64,000 nt of DNA from Pseudomonadota bacterium (GCA_020161365.1 JAIUNU010000003.1:248001-312000); one strand, 5' to 3'. Positions 17,536 to 26,888 are shown, counted from the first letter of the stretch. Translations and numbers: made by a program. The notes: a model not told the origin generated them from the letters alone.

Positions 17536-18464
17536 GCGCGGACTCTCGCCCGCCCTGTCACCAGAAGGATGCCGCCGCACACGAGCGCGAGGGCGGCGGC
17601 GTTCTTCCAGGCCAGCACGGGCTCGTGCAGGAACAGGGCCGACAGCAGCACCCCGAACACCGGGATCAGGAAGTTGAACACCGCCAGCAGTCCCACCGGA
17701 TTGTGCTTGAGCAGCAAGCTCCATAGCGCGAAGGCGGCGGCCGACAGCCCGGCCATATAGGCCAGCAACGCCAGCGAGCGAACGTCGAAGGCTTCAAGGT
17801 GACCGCCCGCAACGGCCCCAATGGCCAGCAGCACAGCGCCACCGATGGCCAGTTGCCAGCCGGTCATCACCATCGGATCGAGGGTCTGCGAGATCGCCCG
17901 GCCCCAGATCGAGCCGGCCGCCAGCACGAATGCGGCGGCGACCACAAAGCCCTCGCCCAAAAGGCTGAACTCGAAGTCGAAGCCCTTCCCGCCCAGGTTC
18001 ACCGCCAGCACGCCGGCGAAACCCAGCAGGCAGCCGATCACCTTGCGCGGCGTCAGCTTGTCATTGGGGAACAGGAAATGGGCCAGGACCACCCCGAAGA
18101 ACGCGCCTGTGGCGTTCATGATCGACGACTTCACCCCGGTCGCGTGGGCTAGGCCGATATAGAAGAACACGTACTGCAGCGTGGTCTGGAAGACGCCGAG
18201 GCCCAGCAGGCGTCCGATCTGGTCGCGCGGGACGGCCACCGACCTGCGACCTAGAACCGCCAGGGCCAACAGGATCAGCCCTGCCGCGAGGAACCGCCAT
18301 CCGGCGAACAGCATCTGTGCGGCGGTGTCGGTCTTGGCCACGTGCAGCAGCGCATAGCCGACCTTCACCGCCGGAAAGGCGCTGCCCCAGAGCAGGCAGC
18401 ACAGCAGCGCCATCCCGACCACAAAGCGGCGGTCGCTGTAGAGGTCGGCGCGAGATGAGGGCAA
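17532..18464 (-). CDS. EamA/DMT-family transporter
   Basis: A roughly 310-residue membrane protein with ten hydrophobic helices in two repeats, the drug/metabolite transporter plan. The first repeat begins L-L-C-C-L-L-W-G-S-A-F-P-A-V-K-V, matching the common W-G-x-x-F-x-x-x-K signature. Such proteins export metabolites or take up small solutes; the substrate is not predictable. The start is uncertain: I chose the TTG at 18464, which gives a short charged N-terminus; the ATG at 18413 would begin directly in helix 1. The 3' end overlaps the M20 gene by four bases. Confidence 0.82.
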   Translation of the reverse strand: MPSSRADLYSDRRFVVGMALLCCLLWGSAFPAVKVGYALLHVAKTDTAAQMLFAGWRFLAAGLILLALAVLGRRSVAVPRDQIGRLLGLGVFQTTLQYVFFYIGLAHATGVKSSIMNATGAFFGVVLAHFLFPNDKLTPRKVIGCLLGFAGVLAVNLGGKGFDFEFSLLGEGFVVAAAFVLAAGSIWGRAISQTLDPMVMTGWQLAIGGAVLLAIGAVAGGHLEAFDVRSLALLAYMAGLSAAAFALWSLLLKHNPVGLLAVFNFLIPVFGVLLSALFLHEPVLAWKNAAALALVCGGILLVTGRARVRA

Positions 18465-18550
18465 AGACGAGGACCTGAGAGGCGTCGCCGTCCCACGGAA
18501 GACGGGACGGCGATTTGAGGCAGGCCTTCTAGACCTGAGCCAGACAGGCT

Positions 18551-19033
18551 TCAACCGCCCTGCGTCAACAGCGCCAAGATGATCGGGACCACGGTTCCGG
18601 CCGCCAGCAGCACAACAGCAGCCTTGCGTTCGCGGCCGTGGAACACGGCCATCCACACGCCAAGCCCTGTCGCAGCGGTCAACGCCAAGGCCACGACCAG
18701 AAAGAGCGCCTTCAGGATCGCCGTCGCCGGCTTGGGTCCCTCGTCGGGGCGAGCGGCCGGCTTGGGCGTCGCCGTCGGCGCAGCGGCGGCGGCCGGGGGC
18801 TTCGCGCGCTTGGGCTTCAGCTTGAGAGCCTGGTCCTTGTGCAGCATGCCCAGCTTCTCGATCGCTGGGGCAGGCTTGTAGCCGTGGTGCGACTCGTGAA
18901 GCCCGTAGAGTTGCACGGCGCCGGTCAGTGCGAAGAACAGGACGCTGGGCGCGACGAAGACGCCAAGCCAAGTGTGGATCCTTCGGATCAGCGCCAGCCG
19001 CAGGGCGGGGTTCCGACGAACGGGCTTATCCAT
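18551..19033 (-). CDS. PepSY-associated TM helix protein with Pro/Ala/Lys linker
   Basis: A 160-residue membrane protein. The N-terminal R-R-I-H-T-W-L-G-V-F-V-A-P-S-V-L-F-F-A-L-T-G helix resembles the first helix of PepSY-TM proteins. A His-rich stretch (LHESHHGYKP) follows, then a disordered K/P/A-rich linker, then two further hydrophobic helices. PepSY-TM proteins are often linked to iron or redox functions, and the His cluster could bind metal or haem; this is inference. GGAGAGG precedes the ATG at 19033 at good distance. It is separated from the M23 peptidase gene by 95 bp on the same strand. Confidence 0.72.
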   Translation of the reverse strand: MDKPVRRNPALRLALIRRIHTWLGVFVAPSVLFFALTGAVQLYGLHESHHGYKPAPAIEKLGMLHKDQALKLKPKRAKPPAAAAAPTATPKPAARPDEGPKPATAILKALFLVVALALTAATGLGVWMAVFHGRERKAAVVLLAAGTVVPIILALLTQGG

Positions 19034-19128
19034 GGTGACCTCTCCAACGACGCACGCGGGCGCGTTGACAGGAGCATGGTTCGTCGCCTGAGACGACGCC
19101 CTGACCAGGATCAAATCCCGACAATGGC

Positions 19129-20505
19129 CTATCGCAGGCTGAACTTGGCCTTCTGGATATCGGCTGCGGCCAACTTGGGCGTGTCCTCGTTACTGACGGC
19201 GGCTCCGCCCTCGGCGAGCATGCGGTCAATACGGGCCTTCTGCGAGCGGAACGAGGCCAGCTCCGCGCCCGCCAGGATGGTGCCCTGCGGCACCTTGGCG
19301 CCGATCGGGTTAACCCGTTGCCCGTTCAGCCAGACCTCATAGTGCAGGTGCGGCCCAGACGACATGCCTGTGGAGCCGACATAGGCCACAACCTGGCCCT
19401 GGCGCACCCGCACGCCCGGCCGAATACCGTTGGCGTAGCGCGAGATATGGGCGTAGCCGGTGTCCCATTGCCCCGAATGGCGGATCCGCAGCCAGTTGCC
19501 GTAGCCGGCCCAGCGGCGGGCTTCCAGCACCACCCCGTCGCCGGCGGCGAGGATGGGCGTACCCGTACCCGCGCCGAAATCCACGCCCTGGTGAGCGCGG
19601 TTGTAGCCGAGGATGGGGTGACGGCGCAGACCGAACTTCGAGGTGATCCGGGCGCCGTCGACCGGCGTGCGCAGCAGGAAGCCTTTGATGTTCTTGCCGG
19701 TCTCGTCGAAGAACTGGCTCTTGCCGTCTTCACCGCGACGATCGAAGGCGTAGAACTTCTGGCCCTTGACCTCGGCGTATTCGAGATCGCCGGCCTCGAT
19801 GGTGCGGCCGCTCTCGGTCACCTTGCGATCGAAGATCAGGCAGAAGCGGTCGCCTTCCTTGATGTCGCGCGAGAAGTCGATCTTGTGCGAGAACAGCTTG
19901 GCCGCCTGGCTGATCACCGAAGGCGTGCCGCCGACGCTGGCCACGCTCTCGTAGAACGAGCCGTTCATCTCGCCGCAGGCCACCTGCTGCTCGTCGCGGA
20001 CCTCCTCCTCCATCTCGCGCAGGCGCAGCGCACCGTCGAAGGTGCGCGAGACGGTCAGGGTCGACGACGGACTGGTGCGCATCGACAGGCCGACCAGACG
20101 GGCCGGGCCGCGCTGGCTGCGACGCTGCGCGACAGCGGCCTCGAAGGCCATGCCGGCCTTGATGTTGACGGTGTCGATCGCGCCTTGCAGCGTCGCGACG
20201 ACTTGCCGGGCCTCTTCCGGCGCGACGCCCGTACGCAGCACGGCGCCTTGCAGGGTTTCGCCTGGGCGGACCTTAACTTCGATGTTTTCGGGGCGCTCGA
20301 AACCAGGCTGAGCCTCGGCGCTGGCGAAGGCGATATGCTGCAAGGCTACGAGGGCGGCGGGATCGAGCGGCGCCTTGGCCACAGGCGCGCTGGCGTCGTC
20401 GGCGGTCAGCTTCCAGCCCAGGCCCAGGGCGGCCAGGCCGGCGACCGCCGTGAAAACCCGCGGCGCCCAGCGCGTCGCGCTGCGTCGTGGATCGAATTCC
20501 TGCAT
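19129..20505 (-). CDS. M23 (LytM-type) peptidoglycan peptidase, membrane-anchored
   Basis: A 458-residue protein with an N-terminal membrane helix (about 20-36), a middle region with an OapA/LysM-like segment (IEVKVRPGETLQGAVLRTGV), and a C-terminal M23 domain. The zinc motifs H-Q-G-V-D-F-G and G-P-H-L-H-Y-E-V are intact, so it should cleave peptide cross-links in the periplasm or activate an amidase. It resembles YebA/MepM-type enzymes. The ATG at 20505 is preceded by GGGGGA; a longer frame to 20610 is not conserved-looking. It lies directly downstream of ctrA on the same strand, but the ctrA terminator separates them. Confidence 0.88.
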   Translation of the reverse strand: MQEFDPRRSATRWAPRVFTAVAGLAALGLGWKLTADDASAPVAKAPLDPAALVALQHIAFASAEAQPGFERPENIEVKVRPGETLQGAVLRTGVAPEEARQVVATLQGAIDTVNIKAGMAFEAAVAQRRSQRGPARLVGLSMRTSPSSTLTVSRTFDGALRLREMEEEVRDEQQVACGEMNGSFYESVASVGGTPSVISQAAKLFSHKIDFSRDIKEGDRFCLIFDRKVTESGRTIEAGDLEYAEVKGQKFYAFDRRGEDGKSQFFDETGKNIKGFLLRTPVDGARITSKFGLRRHPILGYNRAHQGVDFGAGTGTPILAAGDGVVLEARRWAGYGNWLRIRHSGQWDTGYAHISRYANGIRPGVRVRQGQVVAYVGSTGMSSGPHLHYEVWLNGQRVNPIGAKVPQGTILAGAELASFRSQKARIDRMLAEGGAAVSNEDTPKLAAADIQKAKFSLR

Positions 20506-20698
20506 CGGTCCCCCGTCGGTGTCGATGCCGCGTAAGTCAAAATGACACGGCTGGGAAGCCCCCCAGCAATCGTCGCGCCGGACCTTATAGGCCCTCGCGC
20601 TCGGCGGCACGGACTATTCCGCGCCTTTGTCCATTTGTCACGGGCGAGGTTGACATTCGCAACGCGGCGAAGCGCAACCCTATGATCTCTAAAAGAAA

Positions 20699-20721
20699 AC
20701 GCCCACCTTTGCGGTGGGCGT
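20699..20721 (-). terminator. ctrA terminator
   Basis: A perfect 9-bp stem, ACGCCCACC (20699-20707) and GGTGGGCGT (20713-20721), reads into TTTCTTTT on the minus strand, 42 bp past the ctrA stop. Confidence 0.88.
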
Positions 20722-20763
20722 CTTGGGTACGCTTTACTGTTACGCTGACTAGATTCCGACGAC

Positions 20764-21459
20764 TCAGGCGGCGTTGACCGCTTCATTCGGGTCACGCAGC
20801 ACGTAACCGCGGCCCCATACCGTCTCAATGTGGTGCTTGCCGTGCGCCGAAGCGGCCAGCTTCTTGCGCAGCTTGCAGATGAAGACGTCGATGATCTTCA
20901 GTTCCGGCTCGTCCATGCCGCCGTACAGGTGGTTCAGGAACATTTCCTTGGTCAGGGTCGTGCCCTTGCGCAGGGAGAGGAGCTCCAGCATCTGGTACTC
21001 CTTGCCGGTCAGGTGAACGCGGTTGCCGTTCACTTCCACCGTCTTGGCGTCCAGGTTGACCACGATGTCGCCAGTCTTGATGACCGACTGGGCGTGACCC
21101 TTCGAACGACGGACCACCGCGTGGATGCGGGCGATCATTTCGTCCTTGTGGAAAGGCTTGGTCATGTAGTCGTCGGCGCCGCCGGCGAAGGTCTTGACCT
21201 TGGTGTCGATTTCCGACGAACCCGACAGGATCATGATCGGCGTGTTGATCTTCGCGACCCGCAGGGTGCGCAGAACGTCGATGCCGCTCATGTCTGGAAG
21301 ATTGAGGTCGAGCAGGATAAGGTCGTAGTCGTAGATCTTGCCCAGATCGACGCCTTCTTCACCCAGATCCGTCGTATAGACGTTGAAGCCTTCAGACTTC
21401 AGCATCAGTTCGATGGTCTGCGCCGTCGCGCTGTCATCCTCGATCAACAGTACGCGCAT
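20764..21459 (-). CDS. ctrA: CtrA, cell-cycle master response regulator
   Basis: A 231-residue OmpR-type response regulator that I recognise as CtrA. The receiver has the acidic pair D8-D9, phospho-acceptor D51 (LLDLNLPD) and K101; the C-terminal winged helix contains [12 protein letters not shown] and ends V-W-G-R-G-Y-V-L-R. The last residues, V-N-A-A, form the hydrophobic degron needed for ClpXP proteolysis in Caulobacter. CtrA, phosphorylated through CckA-ChpT, blocks replication initiation and drives flagellar, division and ccrM genes. The ATG at 21459 follows GGAGGGG at ideal spacing. Regulation by CcrM methylation and autoregulation fits the upstream sites. Confidence 0.97.
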   Translation of the reverse strand: MRVLLIEDDSATAQTIELMLKSEGFNVYTTDLGEEGVDLGKIYDYDLILLDLNLPDMSGIDVLRTLRVAKINTPIMILSGSSEIDTKVKTFAGGADDYMTKPFHKDEMIARIHAVVRRSKGHAQSVIKTGDIVVNLDAKTVEVNGNRVHLTGKEYQMLELLSLRKGTTLTKEMFLNHLYGGMDEPELKIIDVFICKLRKKLAASAHGKHHIETVWGRGYVLRDPNEAVNAA

Positions 21460-21872
21460 GAGCCCCTCCACGCCAACACTGGCGTATTCGAACGTCTTTG
21501 GCGGGAGTCCGCCGGTGAAACCCTTCGGCCACTTTGCCGGAGAGTTAATTTAAGACTGGTTAATGGTGAATGTTTCCCGTTGGACGAATGGTTAATCTGA
21601 TTTGCGAATCGGGTGCAAGCCGCGTCGGAGCCCCTGAACACATTGGTCGCAGGCGTCGCAGGTGGCTTTTTCAGCCGTCTATTTGGGCCGCTAAAATCGA
21701 TAAAACTGAGGTCTGGAAAGCGGTTCGAACGCCGTTACCGCGTTAAGAACCGCCGCCGACCGTTCGCCTCGCAGACGAAATCGCGGCGTTCTGTCGCGAG
21801 ATTTCTCTGAACTGTCCACATCGGTTTTGGACGCACGCCGCACCGCGCCGCGACACCCCGTCGCGGACGATT
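21460..21872 (-). promoter_or_regulatory. ctrA promoter/regulatory region (413 bp, no gene)
   Basis: GANTC sites, the CcrM target, occur at 21505-21509 and 21606-21610. TTAA tetramers occur at 21545, 21550, 21560 and 21592, several within TTAACC on the minus strand. This matches the known two-promoter design of C. crescentus ctrA, where P1 is silenced by full GANTC methylation and P2 is CtrA-activated. The half-site pair at 21550 and 21560 is separated by six bases. I cannot place transcription starts exactly. The part from about 21620 to 21872 shows no feature I can support, and a 65-codon plus-strand frame there is not convincing. Confidence 0.75.
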
Positions 21873-22646
21873 TTAGTCGCCTTCGGCCGCCAGCCAGCCC
21901 GCCGCGCGAAGCTTGGCCACCGAGGCGCGGCTCACGGGCGCGGTCTCGCCGTCGACCAACCTCAGGCGAAGGTTGCGGCCGTCGCGTTCGACTCCGGTGA
22001 TCGCCCGTCGCGCCACCCACCAGGAGCGATGGGTCTGCAGGCCCTCGACGCCGGAGAGCATCGCGGTGACCCGGGCCAACGGGCCCATCTCAAGGCGCGA
22101 ACCGTGCTCGGTGCGGATGCGGACATAGTGGTCCTCCATCCGTAGGTAGAGGACGTTGCCGGCGTCCAGACTGGGAACAGTCTCGGCTGGGGTTATCGGC
22201 TCCGCGGCGCGGCGCTGCGGCCGGCGAACTCTCAGCGCGTAGAAGCCCAGGACCATGGGCGTGGTGATCGCCAGGCATTGGGCGAACCATTCGGCCAACG
22301 GCACCGCCTCTCCAAGGCCCGGCCAGAAGGCCATCGCGAAAATGCGCACCGGAACGGCCAGCACAACGCCGCCCACGAGGATCACCGGGGGAAGCGCCGT
22401 CCATTCCGGCGCGCCGAATCGACGGGCGGCGGCGGTCGCCAGGCGCGTCAGCCCCCCGAACAGGACCATGCCGAAGGCGATGCTGCAGACCCAGTAGGCG
22501 ATCCGGACGGCCGGGCCGTCATTGTAGAAGCTGCCAAACGGACCCATGAGGCCCAGCAGGACGCCCACGCCGACACCGACGGCGAGATCGATGGTCCACT
22601 CTCGGGCGGTGCCCAGCAAAGGCGGTTTGGAAGCGTCAGCGCTCAT
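21873..22646 (-). CDS. Membrane-bound LytTR-domain transcription regulator
   Basis: A 257-residue protein. Four hydrophobic helices fill residues about 15-140, followed by a LytTR DNA-binding domain (about 160-257) with the typical N-V-L-Y-L-R-M-E-D-H-Y-V-R-I-R-T start and L-Q-T-H-R-S-W-W-V-A-R-R-A-I core. LytTR domains bind direct repeats and usually follow a receiver; here a membrane sensor replaces it, a layout seen in many alpha- and gammaproteobacteria. The ligand and target genes are unknown. No clear ribosome site precedes the ATG at 22646, so the message could be leaderless. It is divergent from an exported hydrolase. Confidence 0.85.
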   Translation of the reverse strand: MSADASKPPLLGTAREWTIDLAVGVGVGVLLGLMGPFGSFYNDGPAVRIAYWVCSIAFGMVLFGGLTRLATAAARRFGAPEWTALPPVILVGGVVLAVPVRIFAMAFWPGLGEAVPLAEWFAQCLAITTPMVLGFYALRVRRPQRRAAEPITPAETVPSLDAGNVLYLRMEDHYVRIRTEHGSRLEMGPLARVTAMLSGVEGLQTHRSWWVARRAITGVERDGRNLRLRLVDGETAPVSRASVAKLRAAGWLAAEGD

Positions 22647-22801
22647 GGCCGGATGATTATGCGAGGTGCGCCAGAGTCGCCAGTCCGCGCCCGTTCGCCA
22701 GACCGCGAACCCGTTCGCCCATTCGCGCAGAAGCACTGGAAACACGCGGCGGCCGGCCCGATGCAGCGGTCATCTTCCACCTGACGGACCACCGCATCTC
22801 C

Positions 22802-23812
22802 ATGTCGCTTCGCAAAGCAGTCTTCGCCGCCGCCCTGCTCGCCGCCGGGGTCATCGCGCCTCAGGCGCTCGCTGAGAACGCCGGGTTTATGGCGCTGAAA
22901 GCCAACCGCCCCGATGGCCCGCCGATTGAGGTCGGGCTCTGGTATCCGACCAAGGCTGCGCCCGCCCCCATGAGTCTCGGCAGCTGGAGCCAGACCGTCG
23001 CTCCCGGCGCGCCGATCGCTGGCGATCATCTGCCGCTCGTGGTCATGTCGCACGGCAACGGCGGCTTCTTCGGCAGCCACATCGACACCGCCCAGGCCCT
23101 CGCCGAAGCCGGCTTCATCGTCGCCGCGCCGACCCATCCAGGCGACAACTTCCGGGATCAGAGCCGCTCGACCGCGCTCTCCGAACGCCCCGCCGTCCTG
23201 TCCCAGGTCATCGACTGGGTGTTGACGGCCTCGCCGCTGAAGGCGGCCGTGGACCCCGCGCGGATCGGCGCCTTCGGCTTCTCGGCCGGCGGTTTCACGG
23301 TGCTGGTCGCCGCCGGCGGCGCTCCGGATCTGAGCACGGTGGCCGGCCACTGCAAGGCCTCGCCAGAGGCCTTCGACTGCGCTCTGCTGAGCCGCTATCC
23401 CATACCGCCCGAAGCCAAGGCCGCCGCCTGGACGCACGATCCGCGCATCAAGGCCGTCGTCTCGGCCGCGCCGGCGCTGGGCTACGCCTTCACCAAGGAG
23501 GGCCTGTCCAGGCTGACCGTCCCGTTGCAGCTGTGGAACGGCGCCGAGGACGCCATCCTGCCCGGCGAGGCCTACGCCGTCGCGGTCCATCGCAACCTTG
23601 GTCGGCCGCATGATTATCGCCTCGTCGCCAAGGCCGGCCATTTCGATTTCCTGCCGCCATGCGAGGGCGCGCCGCCCGCCCATCTCGCGCACCTTTGCGC
23701 CAGCCAGCCCGGCTTTGACCGGACCGCGTTCCACCGCGACTTCAACAGCGCCGTGACCCGCTTCTTCACCGACCAATTGGTCGCACCGACGAAGAGCCCC
23801 GCCACGCGTTGA
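22802..23812 (+). CDS. Exported dienelactone-hydrolase-like alpha/beta hydrolase
   Basis: A 336-residue protein with a signal peptide (residues 1-24, ending QALA). The alpha/beta-hydrolase core shows the oxyanion segment V-V-M-S-H-G-N-G-G, the nucleophile elbow G-F-S-A-G-G, an acidic residue in W-N-G-A-E-D, and a late His in K-A-G-H-F-D-F. It fits the predicted dienelactone hydrolase group (COG4188), which acts on esters outside the cytoplasm. Substrate unknown. Four cysteines in the second half could form disulfides in the periplasm. It stands alone, divergent from the LytTR regulator. Confidence 0.83.
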   Translation: MSLRKAVFAAALLAAGVIAPQALAENAGFMALKANRPDGPPIEVGLWYPTKAAPAPMSLGSWSQTVAPGAPIAGDHLPLVVMSHGNGGFFGSHIDTAQALAEAGFIVAAPTHPGDNFRDQSRSTALSERPAVLSQVIDWVLTASPLKAAVDPARIGAFGFSAGGFTVLVAAGGAPDLSTVAGHCKASPEAFDCALLSRYPIPPEAKAAAWTHDPRIKAVVSAAPALGYAFTKEGLSRLTVPLQLWNGAEDAILPGEAYAVAVHRNLGRPHDYRLVAKAGHFDFLPPCEGAPPAHLAHLCASQPGFDRTAFHRDFNSAVTRFFTDQLVAPTKSPATR

Positions 23813-23820
23813 GTTCATTC

Positions 23821-23870
23821 CCGATTAACCACGTTGGTCGAGTCTGGCGCCTGCTGTTTCGGGAGCCGTC
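23821..23870 (+). promoter_or_regulatory. fliI promoter region with CtrA-like and GANTC sites
   Basis: ATTAACC at 23824-23830 resembles a CtrA half-site, and GAGTC at 23840-23844 is a CcrM site, both within 50 bp of the start codon. This is what a class II flagellar promoter controlled by CtrA should look like. The second TTAA half is degenerate. Confidence 0.55.
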
Positions 23871-25205
23871 TTGCGTAGCCTTATCGCCGCCGTCGAACGT
23901 ATCGATCCGCTGACCATCTATGGTCGGGTGGCCGCGGTGAACGGGCTGCTGATCGAGGTGCGCGGCGGCCTGACCCGCCTGGCCGTCGGCGCGCGGGTCG
24001 AGATCGAGCGCTTCGGTCAAAAGCCCCTGCCCGCCGAGGTGGTCGGCTTCCGCGAGACGCGCGCCCTGCTGATGCCCTTCGGCCCCGTCGAAGGCGTGGG
24101 TCCGGGCGCGGAGATCCGCATCGTGCCCGAAGGCGCCGTGGTCCGCCCGACCAAGGCGTGGCTGGGCCGGATCATCAACGCCTTCGGCGAACCGATCGAC
24201 GGCCTTGGCCCCCTGCCCCAGGGCGAGGTCCCCTACCCGCTGAAGACCTCGCCGCCGCCGGCCCACGCGCGCGGCCGGGTCGGCGAGCGCCTGGATCTGG
24301 GCGTGCGGTCGATGAACGTCTTCACCACCACCTGCCGCGGCCAGCGCCTGGGCATCTTCGCCGGCTCGGGCGTCGGCAAGTCGGTGCTGCTGTCGATGCT
24401 GGCCAAGGAAGCCACCTGCGACGCGGTCGTCGTCGGCCTGATCGGCGAGCGGGGCCGAGAGGTCCGCGAGTTCGTCGAGGAAACCCTGGGGGAGGAAGGC
24501 CTGCGCCGCGCCGTCGTGGTCGTGGCCACCTCGGACGAGCCGGCCCTGACCCGCCGCCAGGCCGCCTACATGACCCTGGCGATCAGCGAGTTCATGCGCG
24601 ACCAGGACCAGGAAGTCCTGTGCCTGATGGACTCGGTCACCCGTTTCGCCATGGCCCAGCGCGAGATCGGCCTCGCCGCCGGCGAGCCGCCGACCACCAA
24701 GGGCTATACGCCCACCGTCTTCACCGAACTGCCCAAGCTGTTGGAGCGCGCCGGGCCAGGGCCGATCCGTCCCGACGGCACTACAGCCGCGCCGATCACG
24801 GCCCTCTTCACGGTGCTTGTCGACGGCGACGACCACAACGAGCCGATCGCCGACGCCACGCGCGGTATCCTGGACGGCCATATCGTCATGGAGCGGGCCA
24901 TCGCCGAGCGCGGCCGCTTCCCGGCCATCAACGTGCTGAAGTCGATCAGCCGGACCATGCCCGGCTGCCAGCACCCGCACGAGCGCGACATCGTCAAGGG
25001 CGCGCGCCAAGTGATGGCCGCCTACGCCAACATGGAAGAGCTGATCCGCATCGGCGCCTATCGCGCTGGAGCCGACCCCGTCGTCGACCGCGCCATCCGC
25101 CTGAATCCGGCGATCGAAGCTTTCCTCAGCCAGGATAAGGAAGAAGCAACGTCTCTGGACGACTCTTTCGGGATCCTGGGCCAGATCCTACAAAGTGAGT
25201 ACTGA
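23871..25205 (+). CDS. fliI: Flagellar export ATPase FliI
   Basis: A 444-residue F1-beta-like ATPase of the flagellar type III export apparatus. Walker A G-S-G-V-G-K-S (165-171), the family stretch [14 protein letters not shown], and Walker B V-L-C-L-M-D-S are intact. FliI unfolds and docks export substrates at the base of the flagellum, with FliJ as the central stalk and FliH as inhibitor. Translation starts at TTG, with GGGAG nine bases upstream. The stop is two bases from fliJ, so the pair is an operon; fliH is not adjacent. The CtrA-like site upstream fits early flagellar timing. Confidence 0.96.
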   Translation: MRSLIAAVERIDPLTIYGRVAAVNGLLIEVRGGLTRLAVGARVEIERFGQKPLPAEVVGFRETRALLMPFGPVEGVGPGAEIRIVPEGAVVRPTKAWLGRIINAFGEPIDGLGPLPQGEVPYPLKTSPPPAHARGRVGERLDLGVRSMNVFTTTCRGQRLGIFAGSGVGKSVLLSMLAKEATCDAVVVGLIGERGREVREFVEETLGEEGLRRAVVVVATSDEPALTRRQAAYMTLAISEFMRDQDQEVLCLMDSVTRFAMAQREIGLAAGEPPTTKGYTPTVFTELPKLLERAGPGPIRPDGTTAAPITALFTVLVDGDDHNEPIADATRGILDGHIVMERAIAERGRFPAINVLKSISRTMPGCQHPHERDIVKGARQVMAAYANMEELIRIGAYRAGADPVVDRAIRLNPAIEAFLSQDKEEATSLDDSFGILGQILQSEY

Positions 25206-25207
25206 TC

Positions 25208-25627
25208 GTGACCAAGTGGGCCGCCTCGCTGATCAGGATCTCCAACCACGAGGTCGAAACGCTGCAAAAGCGCCTGGCCGAGATCACCGAACGGCGGATG
25301 GCCGCCGAACTGCGTGTCACCATGCTGGACGCCGAGGCTGAGGCCGAGGCCAAGAGCGCCGAGAACGACGCCTCCGCAGGCTGGTACATGATCGGCTATC
25401 GCGAGGGCTACAAGCGCCGCCGGGCTGAGATGCTCTTGCAGATCGAGCAATGCCAGCAGGAAGAGGCCGGGGCCCGTGACGCGCTGTCCGAGGCGTTCGA
25501 GAACCTCAAGAAGTACGAGCACGTGGCAGAGCAGGCCAAAATCCTGGCCGCCAAGAAGCTGGGCGCTTTCGAGGCCGCCCAGATGGACGAGCTCAGCATC
25601 CGCCGCGCCGCCTTCGGCGGGCGGTAG
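25208..25627 (+). CDS. fliJ: Flagellar export protein FliJ
   Basis: A 139-residue, almost wholly helical and charged protein in the position and size of FliJ. FliJ forms a two-helix antiparallel coiled coil, like the gamma subunit of F1, inside the FliI hexamer and escorts chaperones during flagellar export. Sequence similarity within the family is low, so the call rests on the coiled-coil pattern (VETLQKRLAEITERRMAAEL and the second-half EAFENLKKYEHVAEQAK) plus the two-base gap after fliI. Translation begins at GTG. A palindromic repeat follows the gene. Confidence 0.88.
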   Translation: MTKWAASLIRISNHEVETLQKRLAEITERRMAAELRVTMLDAEAEAEAKSAENDASAGWYMIGYREGYKRRRAEMLLQIEQCQQEEAGARDALSEAFENLKKYEHVAEQAKILAAKKLGAFEAAQMDELSIRRAAFGGR

Positions 25628-25653
25628 GCCCGACATGGCCTGTCCTCTCTCCT

Positions 25654-25764
25654 GTCATCGCGGCCGTAGCGCGCAGCGCGTAGAGCCGGGACCCAGGAGC
25701 GGCCCGCACGGCGCTTCGTCACCCCCTGGGTCCCGGCTCGCCTCTACGAGCCGTCCGGGATGAC
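25654..25764. repeat. Palindromic intergenic repeat, family A (copy 1)
   Basis: An imperfect ~110-bp palindrome bounded by GTCATC and GGGATGAC, with inner arms GGGACCCAGG and CCTGGGTCCCGG. Related copies lie at 53790-53890 and 56432-56542. The right end contributes the ATG of GGGATGAC just before the xylanase gene. Confidence 0.8.
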
Positions 25765-25771
25765 ACAGAAG

Positions 25772-26827
25772 ATGGACGTCACGAGAAGAACGGCGATCGC
25801 TTCCGCCCTGGCGCTCTCGGCCTGCGCTCGCGAGGTGCAGAGCCAGCCCATCGCCGACACGCCCCTGAAGTCCATCGCCTCGACGCCGGTCGGCGCCTGC
25901 GTGCAGCGCCACCAGCTGGACGAACCGGCCTTCGCCGAGCTTCTGGCGCGCAACTACTCCCAGCTCACGCCCGAGTGGGAGATGAAGATGGAGTACATCC
26001 TCCAGGACGACGGACGCTTCCGTTTCGACCGCCCCGACGCCATCGCCGACTTCGCGCGACGCCACGGCATGCGGCTCTACGGCACCACCCTGGTCTGGTA
26101 CGATCAGGGGATGCCCGCCTTCGTCAAGCTGGACGGCCAGGGCAAGCGGTTCGCTGACGCCTATCGCAACTATATTCTCGCCGTCGCGGGGCGTTACCGG
26201 GGCCTGGCCGCCGGCTGGGACGTGGTCAACGAGCCCGTCGAAGACAACGGCGTCGATCTTCGCCAATCGATCTGGACCCGTAATCTGGGCGTCGACGAGC
26301 ACATGACCTTGGCGTTCCACCACGCCAAGGAGGCCGATCCGAACGCCGTGCTGTTCATCAACGAGTACCATCTCGAGAACAATCCGACGAAGCGCGCGAC
26401 CTTCATGCGCCTGGTCGAACGCCTGCTGAAGGCCGGGGCGCCGATCGGCGGCATCGGCACGCAGAGCCACTTCGACCTCGACTTCACCCGTCCGGGCATG
26501 TGTCGCGCGGCCGTGCGCGATCTGGCGAGCTTCGGCCTGCCAATCCATGTGTCCGAACTGGACGTCTCGCTGGGCGAAAAGCCGGACCTGGCCCGTCTGC
26601 CCGATCTCCTCAAGCGCCAGGCCGACCTCGCCCGGGAACTGGCCGGCGCCTATATGAGCCTGCCCGCTCAGCAGCGTTTCGCCTTCACGGTCTGGGGCGT
26701 GCGCGACAGCGACTCCTGGCTGCGCGGCCAGAACGGCCAGCGTCCTTGGGACCAGCCCCTGCCCTTCGATCCTGCCGGGCGCCCCAAGCCGATGTTCCAG
26801 GCCCTGGCGGAGGTCTTGTCGGGATAG
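25772..26827 (+). CDS. GH10 endo-1,4-beta-xylanase, exported
   Basis: A roughly 351-residue glycoside hydrolase family 10 enzyme. The acid/base glutamate lies in W-D-V-V-N-E154-P and the nucleophile in H-V-S-E262-L-D-V; both motifs are intact, so it should cleave internal xylan bonds with retention. The N-terminus (D-V-T-R-R-T-A-I-A-S-A-L-A-L-S-A-C) combines a twin-arginine motif with a lipobox-like L-S-A-C, suggesting Tat export and perhaps lipid anchoring. I prefer the ATG at 25772; the ATG at 25760 is part of the preceding palindrome. Xylan use fits xylR 30 kb downstream. Confidence 0.9.
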   Translation: MDVTRRTAIASALALSACAREVQSQPIADTPLKSIASTPVGACVQRHQLDEPAFAELLARNYSQLTPEWEMKMEYILQDDGRFRFDRPDAIADFARRHGMRLYGTTLVWYDQGMPAFVKLDGQGKRFADAYRNYILAVAGRYRGLAAGWDVVNEPVEDNGVDLRQSIWTRNLGVDEHMTLAFHHAKEADPNAVLFINEYHLENNPTKRATFMRLVERLLKAGAPIGGIGTQSHFDLDFTRPGMCRAAVRDLASFGLPIHVSELDVSLGEKPDLARLPDLLKRQADLARELAGAYMSLPAQQRFAFTVWGVRDSDSWLRGQNGQRPWDQPLPFDPAGRPKPMFQALAEVLSG

Positions 26828-26888
26828 CGCCCCCGACCAACGTCGTTCGCTTCACCAAATCTCAAGCGGCCTGCGACAAGCTGTCCGC

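Noticed and set aside
21613..21810. 65-codon plus-strand frame in the ctrA upstream region
   Set aside because: No ribosome site, very basic composition and overlap with a known regulatory region; not supportable as a gene.
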